Position numbers and translations under genes: made by a program | Assembly: GCA_036346205.1 (NCBI GenBank) | Contig: JARFJB010001355.1 | Span: forward strand, 451,001 to 515,000 | Origin: Vesta saturnalis | Taxonomy: Eukaryota > Arthropoda > Insecta > Coleoptera > Lampyridae | DNA length: 64,000 bases | Direction: 5' to 3' | Notes under the pieces: generated by a model | Told to the model about the DNA's origin: nothing | Databases searched by the model: none | What the model saw: only the letters and a program-made list of their open reading frames with translations | In this document: positions 55,998 to 64,000 of the stretch, in pieces | Position numbering within the stretch: the first letter of the stretch is position 1 | Layout: every line of letters begins with the position of its first letter

Positions 55998-57267
55998 GCT
56001 TTATTTTTGGAAAGCGTCGATGATGACTGTGTTACTTCATCATAAAATTCGGACGATGAAGTAATAAAAACAGTAGTTAGAATTTTGGGAAGAACGGAAA
56101 GAAATTCTATACAAAACTATAGCGAAATTACTATCCTTAACTACAATAAAGAGGAATTTATAACTCACTTCAGGGTTTCAAAAGTGGTTATGTACAATTT
56201 AATTGATAGTTTCAAGGAAAATCGAATCTTCTTGCAACAGCTACATTATAAGTTCGCTTTATTTTTAGTAACATATTAATAAAAAAAAATTAGGTAAAGA
56301 AAAACAAGGAAGCATATGGAAACTTTTTTGTGGTATGTGCGACACTCGTGCTAGTATGTTGAAGTATCCGACAGATTCAACCCATAACTTCTACATTATT
56401 TGAAATTATAACACGCATGAATTTGTTTTTTGATGAAATGGCTAAACACACCAGCCGGTGGCCTTCAGCACAAGAAATGCAAAGAATAAAGACTGAAATT
56501 TTTAGAAAACTGCGGTTTCCTGATGTTATGGATATGTAGATAAAGCTAGCAAACTTAAGCAATGTCAAATATAAATTAAAAAATAAACTACAATAAAATT
56601 CACAGCTCGCTTAGAAGGAAAGTGGAATATACTAATGGTCTCCTTAAACAAAGATTTCGCCAAATATACCATGCGAAACTAAGAAATTGTTGGTCTTATT
56701 AAATCATGTTGTGTGTTACACAATTTATGACTGAGCTGGTAGCGTAGTGGTGACACGATCTGCTTAGCATTCGGGAGGTAATGGGTTCGATTCTCGTTAC
56801 CGTCTACCTTGTATGAGGTTTTTTCAGGGGATTTTCCTCATACACATGTAACGGCATGGCCACTGCGTATTTGCACACCATGTGCGGCTACTTAGGCGAA
56901 TGCTGGGCTAGTATTTTCCTCCTCAGAACCCTAACTCCGTTCCTGCTGATCCTATCCGGATCACACTCATCCTTAATCCCACCATGCATATATATGTAAT
57001 GTATGTATGCTGGGAATTCATCATTGTGGCTGGAGGAGCTCGGAAAGCTCAAGCAGCCCGCCCTCTCCCTTGGGGAGGAAATGAAATACGTGGCCCTTTC
57101 CTTTTCTCTTTCCACACAATTATGTCAATGAAAGATAAGTTTTTGTTTGACAGGGAAAAAAATCCTTTGGATGCAACTGGCATAAGTGAAGAAATCGATG
57201 CCGCTGTTACAGAAGCAAATGTCAATTTTGATATAACCAGGAGTAGCAAAAAGAAATTATATTGCTA
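55998..57267 (+). pseudogene. HARBI1-like transposase, core deleted and SINE-interrupted
   Basis: The reading ESVDDDCVTSS (about 56013), then GRTERNSIQNYSEITI, NKEEFITHFRVSKVVMYNL (N-terminal HTH region). After stops come TLFEIITRMNLFFDEMAKH and WPSAQEMQRIKTEIFRKL, RFPDVM (about 56525). The region with the first two catalytic Asp residues is deleted. The reading resumes SLRRKVEYTNGLLKQRF (about 56608, Glu-containing helix) and LIKSCCVLHNL. The SINE (56730-57113) splits the C-terminal tail, which continues MKDKFLFDREKNPLDAT to a stop at 57265. It is a second, unrelated-copy Harbinger remnant in this window. Confidence 0.8.
56730..57113 (+). mobile_element. tRNA-derived SINE, copy 2, with target duplication
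   Basis: Flanked by ACACAATTTATG (56718-56729) and ACACAATTATG (57114-57124), an 11-12 bp target duplication. The head has a good A box TAGCGTAGTGG (56740) and B box GGTTCGATTCTC (56793), giving an internal Pol III promoter. The body shares TGTATGAGGTTTTTTCAGG, CTCAGAACCCTAACTCC and AAGCAGCCCGCCCTCTCCC with copy 1 at 14222. It inserted in the C-terminal coding region of a Harbinger transposase, so it is younger than that copy. Confidence 0.9.
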
Positions 57268-57269
57268 GT

Positions 57270-58435
57270 TTATTATAGCTATATTTGAACGTAAACTATA
57301 ACTTGTATTAACATAAACTGAAATGTACTCTTAGAAATAATGAACAGTTTATTTTGAATTAATAAATTTTAGATAAATGTTTTTCCAATAATAACAACTT
57401 TTTTCTCTAATAATTAATTTCTTTTCTTATGGACTTCCATTCGCTTTTCCCTAATGTTCTTCCTTTTCATTTCAAATCATATTCCTACAAGTACCGTTGA
57501 AGTTGCCTTGTAGGTATATGGATATACCATGTTATCAACAAGTCATATATTCTCTAATCCTGACATATGCCACGTGTCTAACCACCACACGGCACAGAAT
57601 GGGAGAAATGAGTGAGCTCGGTTAAAACTCAATCAAACGGCCCGAAGACCACAGAGCACTCGGATTGCATGGGTGTTTTGGAGGTATCGATAAAGTAGGT
57701 TAAATTTAGAATTTGGTTAGCGAGAAAAGAACCGAAATAGGCGCCACAAGATTTAAAGAAAGAAGGAAAAGAAATAGTTTCTTATTCCTTGGAAGAGGGA
57801 GAGAGCCTGTTAAGCTTGAAACAGGGAGTAATAGGAATCATAATTAAGTGACAATTCCCCCAATAAACGTAAATTTATTTCTCTCCTTAAATTCCCAACT
57901 AAGGAGGCAATAAGCCAAACGTTATTGTATAGCTATATAAATAAAATAAGTTATACACAGTATATATATATATATATATTTTATATTATTATATGTATAT
58001 ATTATCCCCAAAACCAAACAAATATAAGTTAAAATGAGCTTGACGAGGGCAAGTCGTGAGCTTGTACTTACGCCCACAGTAATTTATAATTTATCATCAT
58101 AATACCAAAACAATAATACTCCTTCCGGCCGACGTAAGATCTTACGTACCTTAACCTGAAAAGGCCAATTTAATAAACCTATTAAATCAGTTATTTACAA
58201 GAAAGAAACATTAATTAAATAATTCAGTTTAACAAATTGAATACAAACCCCTTTAAGATTCAAATACATAAATACAATTGGAAAAGCTAGTTCAATCCAC
58301 TTAATGTATCTCGAATAAAAAGAAATATTAGTAATTAAGCAATTTGAATTAGAAAAAGAAATTGGTCCGAACAACCTTATTCATAAAACAATCGTGTATA
58401 TTATACAACCTTATTCATAAAACAATCGTGTATAT
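57270..58435. other. Gene-free stretch with small repeats
   Basis: Contains a (TA)n tract at 57961-57979, the perfect 16-bp palindrome ACGTAAGATCTTACGT at 58132-58147, and a direct repeat of about 33 bp (TTATTCATAAAACAATCGTG at 58376 and 58410) against the left end of the next element. No gene recognised. Confidence 0.6.
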
Positions 58436-58439
58436 TATA

Positions 58440-60301
58440 CAGGGTGTTTATTTGGTTTAATTTGAAAAAACAATCAAAATTAGATTTTTCCAAAACGGCT
58501 TGAGACATCATAATGAAGCATGTCAATAGCTGTGGGAGACGCATACTTTGCAATACAACACGATGTTTCAGTCGTACCATTGGCGCGCGTATTGGCACGT
58601 CACAGGCTATTTTTCAAGAAAAAAGTAGGATGCCGCTGATTTCTCTAAAAATAAAAAATATGTTTTGATTCCTTGTTCAATTGTGAAGAAAAAAGTTCTC
58701 TTGACTTTTTATCGTACGACGTACCGTTTTTGAGTAAAAAAAACATTTTAGTGCATGCCCATTTATTACAGAAAAAAAGTTTTAAAAAGCAAGGGTTTCA
58801 TTCAAGGGAAAAAACAAATAATTCACCAAACTAAAAATTTTACCAACCAAAAATTACAAAAACTGTTCAAAGTGATCACCTCGAGCTCGGATACAAGAAT
58901 CCAATCTTCTCCTCATTGACTGGCGAACTCTCTCAAAAACACCAGGATCTGTTTTAATTGAGTTGCACCCAGTAATGATTCGATTTCTTAAGTCTACGTT
59001 TTCCAATGGAGTAGCGTACACCAAGGACTTCAAATGGCCCCACAGGAACAAATCAAGAGGATTTAAGTCCGGGGATCGTGCAGGCCATAAGTGAGGTCCA
59101 CCCCGGCCAATCCAACGATTTCCGTATGCCTGTGTTAAGAAATCACGAGCTACTTGACTAAAGTGGGCTGGTGCGCCATCGTGCATATACCACATTGCAT
59201 CCCTAATTGCTAATGGTACGTTCTCCAGAAATTCAGGAAGTGTGTTTTCCAAAAAGTTGCGATACACCTCTCCGGTAAGTCTCCCGGATAGAAATACCGG
59301 TCCAATTAGGCAGTCACCCACAATCCCAATCCAAACGTTCAAAGAAAACTGATGTTGAAAACGATCTTCAACAATTTAATTTGGATTTTCTTCACACCAT
59401 ACATGGTTATTATGGAAATTCCGTATTGCATTTCTTGAAAAACTCGCTTCATCGGTGAACAGAATCAACATCAGGAGTTGTGCAAAAGCCATTGACAGAA
59501 TGCAATGCGAGGAGAAAAATCAGCAGGAAAAAGTGCTTGAAGGCGTTGTATATGGAATGGATACAACAAATTTTCCTTAAGAATGTGCCAAATAGACCCA
59601 TTACTTACATCCAAAGCGTCAGCAATTTTTCTAGTAGAAGTACCTCGATCTTCTTCAATCATGTCCAGCACATCCTCTTCCAGCTCTACCGTTCTTGCTG
59701 TCCTTGACCTTCCTGCTCCTCCATTTCGTCTTAATGTGCCTGTTTCATATAGACGCCGATGAATACATTCGAAAGTTTTTCTATCAGGAGCAATACGGCA
59801 CGGAAATCTTTCAGTATACAACCGCCTAGCTTCTAATGCATTCCCATCAGCAAGTCCATAAATGTAGTGCATGTCGGTCATCTCGGCATTCGTATAGCGA
59901 TTCATGATAAGGAACTTCAACAAATTCGACACAATTATTAATCACGAGACTTCAATTCAATATGTCAGTGAATAATACAGGAATGTTTAAAAATATTTTT
60001 GTACGCATGATAAATGGACATGCACCAAAATGTTTTGGTTACTCAAAAACGGTACGTCGTACGATCAAAAATCAAGAGATCTTTTTTCTTCACAATTGAA
60101 CAAAGGCATCCTACTTTTTTCTTGAAAAATAGCCTGTGACGTGCCAATACGCGCGCCAATGGTATGACTGAAACATCGTGTTGTATTGCAAAGTATGCGT
60201 CTCACACAGCTATTGACACGTAAAATTTCATTATGATATCTCAAGCCGTTTTGGAAAAATCTAATTTTGACTGTTTTTTTAAATTAAACTTCAACACGCT
60301 G
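58440..60301 (-). mobile_element. DD41D mariner-like element, structurally complete
   Basis: TA flanks both ends (58438-58439, 60302-60303). The left end CAGGGTGTTTATTTGG and the reverse complement of the right end CAGCGTGTTGAAG open arms of about 330 bp that pair TTTTCCAAAACGGCTTGAG, CAATACGCGCGCCA-type and GGTACGTCGTACGATAAAA-type blocks. Size is 1,862 bp. It encodes a minus-strand transposase with one frameshift and one stop, making this the youngest-looking copy of its family in the window. Confidence 0.9.
58854..59905 (-). pseudogene. DUF4817-type DD41D transposase, nearly intact
   Basis: The start is ATG at 59905, MNRYTNAEMTDMHYIYGLA, then LEARRLYTERFPCRIAPDRK (DUF4817-type HTH), TVELEEDVLDMIEEDRG and TRKIADALDVSNGSIWHI (second HTH), YPFHIQRLQALFPADF. 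A frameshift at about 59470 leads to ILFTDEASFSRN (first Asp), HVWCEENPN, a stop near 59376, NVWIGIVGDCLIGPVFLSG, MHDGAPAHFSQVARDF (second Asp), WPARSPDLNPLDLFLWG (last Asp, 41 residues after the second) and GDHFEQFL at 58854. About 345 residues, full family length. Only two lesions, so related active copies may exist elsewhere in this genome. Confidence 0.9.
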
Positions 60302-60309
60302 TAGATCGG

Positions 60310-63040
60310 TAACGAAGCGTTTGCGGACCTATATTTATAGGAACTTTATTGTATAAAATGACCTAGGCAGTCACCCCCCTTAATATTGCCGCATCTTTTT
60401 TAAACACCCTGTATATGTGAGTTACCAAATAGCATTTACATTAGCACGAACTTTTGCGCTAACATTGATATGATTCAATATCACGCTACATAAAAAAGTT
60501 ACATGTGGTATAAACAAAAAAGTTCAGCACAGCTACTGCGCACGACCAGATAACCAGGAGTACAAAATTAATTATCCCCAAATTGGAGCTCCTTGCGGGC
60601 GTGGCACATAAAACTAATTTTAACAAAAATTATTCTAAATGTTGATTGCTTAGTGTGCGTAAAATCTTAAATAATGGTTTAATTGACATATAGCAGTTCT
60701 ACATGAGAGAAACTGTGTTGAACATTAGCTGAAGTCAGGTATCAAACTATCACCGAACTTATACTACAGGTATTATGTTTAACCAATACTGATTGAGAGA
60801 ATTAATATAAATGTATTTAATTTCGTTGCAGGCAATCGTAACTTGCTGAAGGCAATTTAGGTACGAGTTGCATTCTTGAGTAAAAGGTTTGTCAAATACT
60901 TGCTAACAGAATTAAGGTAAATATACTTAATTTCGTTATAGACGATCATAATATGCTGAAGGCAATTTATACATGCGATAAAGGAAAGAGCTGACTTGTG
61001 TTTACGTAGATTTATGTGTTATTTAAGGTAGCCAGGATTTCACCAGCTTCAATACAAATGTAACTTCAACGATCACGCAATCCCAACTACGTGAGCCACA
61101 GCTGGCTGTAGTACACTAACGGCACAATCCAAATAATAAGCCACAGAGATGTAGATAATCTTGTTACATCAATAAAGACAAAACCAGACGTGAACATGAA
61201 CTTGATGTAAATATGGTAACGTAATTGTATGTTAACGTAATGGTATGGAACCCTAATTGCTCTACGGTCGAATGCGAGCGTTAGTGTAAATGTTTTAATC
61301 AATTTGTTAACTTTATTTCCTTGAAGAAGTATTGTGAAATTCTTTTGTGTTAGAAACCTAAATGTGTGAATGGAGTGAATTATTTCTATTATATCCGCCT
61401 TTAATAGCCATTATATCACTTCTATACAACAAAGCGAAACTATATTGTGAAAATTTTCCAAAAAAATGGTGATACGAAATAGAAACAGGAAAATTTTCTA
61501 GAAATTTCCAAACCTTCCACAGCAATAGTGGTTTTGAAAAGAAAGTCAACGCCTTAAGAAACAATTTTACAACTTGAAAAATATTCTTATCAAATCAATG
61601 TTACCACAATAGCCTTTATGTGTTTAGTTAGAATAAACCGTTATTTATACAGTGTATTTATTTAGAAATAGAAAAATAACAGATCCTTTTTCAGAGTTAA
61701 GAATATATATAATAAGAATACGTACATCTCAGAGATGACGCTATAGGTATTAATTGAAATTAATGTTTAATACGTTAAACTAGCGAAACTAAAAACAAGT
61801 AAACTTTTGAAATACAAAGGTGAATATGAGAGAGAAATAATTTTCATATAATGTAGAAACGTACACGTCAATAAAAGAAAATCATATGTGAAGTAGAAAT
61901 TAGCTACTGTATAGGAATAATGTTGTATACCATTTAATCCATCATACTCATTAGTAAATGCCGTAAATACAGAAAGTTTAAGTCATTATAGTGAAGAAAA
62001 TAGATACTAGTAAGCTTAAAGCACATTACTAAATGTTCAAGTCACAGATACTTATTTAAGGTAGCTTTTAGAAACAGTAACCAGATAAATTACTACAATC
62101 GATCCCATATCGATTTTTGCACGTTACACACAGTCACAAATTCTGCATTCCCTAGTTGTAAAACCAACATGTTCACCGCAGGTAGAAAATATATATTCAG
62201 GATATTTATTAACCTACAATGAAATTTCACCATTATAAGTGCATAAATTCAACTTGAATCTAGAATTCAGACAAATTACTGAATGTTTTATAAAAATACC
62301 AACCTCACAAATATGATACATAAACACAACAATTATCTTATCTACCTTATTCGTTTTTAAACATCAACTGTATAAAGATCATAAATTTTAGTTTGTATAC
62401 AGGTGCACCTATGATCTAACCTCACTCGTATTTGAAACTTGACCTAAAATGAAACGAATGGTTTGTAATTGACAGGAGCGACTTACGTCATCCACGTTAA
62501 AGTGATTTGTATATGACCCACGTTACCTAAAACGAATAAAGCTATTGTAATAAGTTAAGAAGCGAGTAACTACGAGATTACATTCAGGTCACCGATCCCT
62601 GTTCAAACAAAACTGCGATTTCTGTTCATGAGTACCTACTAAGATATGAATTGAAATAAAGTACTTACAATAAAAATAATAACTAATAAAAATCAAACAC
62701 GTTTCGCGCCTATCTGATAACAGTAAAACTTTCACTTTGAACAATTTAAGAAATATATTTATTATGGAATACACACAAGTCCTTATAAAACCATTTGTTT
62801 CCCTATAATAACTTTTCTAATCCATAGTATTTAAAGAGTCTCACATTCCAATAACATTATTGACTTTAAATGTAAAGTATAAATATCACTAATTGATATA
62901 ATTACTCCTGACAAACATTTACTTCAAAAAATTTGAAAAATGTCATTACTAATAAATACCTACAAGTAGCTTTCCTACTGGAATTATTTGATGGTTAGTA
63001 CGATACGGTTTTGATGGTGAACGTATAATATCTGCTCATA
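60310..63040. other. Gene-free AT-rich stretch
   Basis: No gene recognised. 60788-60980 holds a two-copy repeat of about 115 bp (TTTAATTTCGTTGCAGGCAAT and CTTAATTTCGTTATAGACGAT, both followed by TGCTGAAGGCAATTTA). A short AACACCCTGTATATG at 60405 resembles a mariner-like terminus without partner. Confidence 0.5.
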
Positions 63041-63042
63041 AA

Positions 63043-63600
63043 AATGCCAAAACCTTTTTCGTTAGAAGTAGAGCAGTTAATAGTAAACGCGAGAAAATAT
63101 TTTGAACGGGAAAAAGAACATGGAGTGTGTGATGATGTCAATAAAGTTATTGAACGTACGCCAAATTTTTTCAATATGTGCCAAAATGTCTCAATATATG
63201 AAAGTCTTCCATAATACGGGTTTGCAACGACGAAAATACATGGTCAGAATCTACCACCTCCACTGGTCGACCAATGTTTCCATTGGAAGGTTATTTCCAT
63301 AATATTGTGAGATCGAAGGTGTTAAATTTTTGTACGAGAGGAGAATTTACCACTGTTCCCCAACTCCATGCAAATTTAAATTAAACCGTCGAAGATTTTC
63401 CCCGTATGAGCACTTCAACTTTGCGCAGATGGCTAAGAAAATTACAATTCGCTTATATTAAATTTAATCGGAAACCAGTTTTGATGGAATCTCCATCAAT
63501 TGCCGGCAAAAGGGCTGAATTTTGAGGAAAATAAAATATTATCGGGATAATGGCTACACAGACGAAACTTGGTGTGGGGTAAATCACACCAAAACATTAC
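63043..63600 (+). pseudogene. Tc1/mariner-like (DDE_3-type) transposase fragment
   Basis: The start is MPKPFSLEVEQLIVNARKYF at 63043, then REKEHGVCDDVNKVIERTP. Broken frames follow with GRFTTVPQLHAN-like sequence (about 63340), STSTLRRWLRKLQFAYIKF (HTH end, about 63410), and YTDETWCGVNHTKT (first catalytic block, about 63550). Homology stops at about 63600, before the other catalytic residues. The family is common in insects. Its 3' part overlaps, on the opposite strand, the last coding exon of the neighbouring gene. Confidence 0.7.
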
Positions 63601-64000
63601 ACCGTAATGTAATACATTGTTGATTAAATGCTTACCAATATTTCTCTGGTCTTCTGTCATTCTCTGAAGTTTATATGCTACGGTTGTTGAGCCAAAGGTA
63701 TTAAATTCATTGTTGTCCCTATTCAACTGCAACAAAATCGTGAAAAATATAGACATTATTTCGTGTCTGCCGGAAAAGTACCTTGTCAAGATAACTTTTT
63801 ATAAAATTATTGTTTATCATAACATCATAGGATAAAAAAGTACTGTATGTTTAGGAAAATATATGGTTTAACAAATATTAAAGAACTGTAATACATATCT
63901 ACTTACTTCATTTTCATTGTGGACTCTATTTTCACCAATTGGGTTGTCGTCCGCACCCTCGCCGCATGACGATTGAGTTTCCCGGCATTGCTCATGTTCT
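63496..64000 (-). CDS. Protein with BESS/MADF-type C-terminal tail (two exons, 5' truncated)
   Basis: Exon A (63907-64000, continuing right) reads EHEQCRETQSSCGEGADD to HNENE and ends at GTAAGT (63906-63901). Exon B starts after TTTTGTTGCAG at 63726 and continues in phase: LNRDNNEFNTFGSTTVAY, KLQRMTEDQRNIGKHLINN, VLHYG, then a tail to a stop at 63496-63498. The FG..VA.KL..M...QR......I...L pattern is the C-terminal BESS-like tail common in insect MADF-domain proteins, which bind DNA and regulate transcription. The 180-bp intron and matching phase support a real gene. The last 35 codons read antisense through a transposase fragment. The MADF domain would lie beyond the window. It might instead be a transposon-borne MADF gene. 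Confidence 0.6.

Noticed and set aside
56740..56805. Possible tRNA gene (A and B boxes)
   Set aside because: No acceptor stem or complete cloverleaf; the unit continues into a 384-bp body shared with 14222-14545, so it is a SINE head.

Overview
This window is repeat-dominated, AT-rich nuclear DNA from an insect (arthropod with high confidence; I cannot name an order). Support comes from short introns with GTAAGT donors and pyrimidine-AG acceptors, a Ly6-type exon, a MADF/BESS-type exon, a BEL/Pao gag zinc knuckle, an irritans-type mariner, and several DD41D mariner-like transposons with a DUF4817-type N-terminus. There is no prokaryotic operon, rRNA or intact tRNA. Only two pieces look like host genes: the signal-peptide exon of a Ly6 protein (10636-10843, minus) and two exons of a protein with a BESS-like tail running off the right edge (63496-64000, minus). 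Almost everything else that can be read is transposon, usually nested.

Layout. 1-1520: three divergent copies of a repeat plus a TG-rich tract. 1826-10150: an element with inverted arms of about 350 bp, encoding a GCDTTSA/Cys-rich (CXC-like) protein. It is split by two opposed ZMYM-type hAT transposases (3319-6712), a palindrome, a BEL gag scrap and a TA-flanked Tigger/pogo copy (8424-9208). 10636-20940: the Ly6 exon, then about 10 kb of non-coding DNA with a tRNA-derived SINE, a foldback repeat, a GT minisatellite and about 200-bp repeats. 20950-27770: a Harbinger element (transposase plus Myb/SANT-like protein) broken by a mariner, a Tigger/pogo element and a Tc1/mariner-like element, two of which are cleanly flanked by TA.

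27900-36450: GT tract, a GC-richer unassigned block, a 0.9-kb foldback element, and a 3.3-kb mariner-like element sitting in the exact centre of a 210-bp palindrome. 36451-50856: a 14.4-kb composite hAT with matching termini and a near-perfect 8-bp duplication. It contains a 7.25-kb Polinton/Maverick-like element (38092-45341), a DD41D element (46853-49284), a duplicated hAT 3' end and an 0.8-kb foldback element with a TATTCT duplication. 51485-60301: two more DD41D elements, a MITE carrying a tRNA-like core, and a second Harbinger copy interrupted by a SINE with a clear target duplication. 60300-64000: AT-rich DNA, a Tc1/mariner-like fragment and the BESS-tail gene.

The most coherent gene system is the Polinton-like element. 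On the plus strand it has a packaging-type ATPase, a small hydrophobic-tail protein, a coil-rich protein, an rve integrase fused by deletion to another conserved Polinton ORF, a pVI-like minor capsid candidate, a jelly-roll capsid candidate (F54H12.2-like), an exonuclease-fold-like ORF and an adenain-type cysteine protease. It has no room for the protein-primed DNA polymerase B. Most of its genes carry stops or frameshifts. All family names here rest on reading motifs by eye; no database search was possible.
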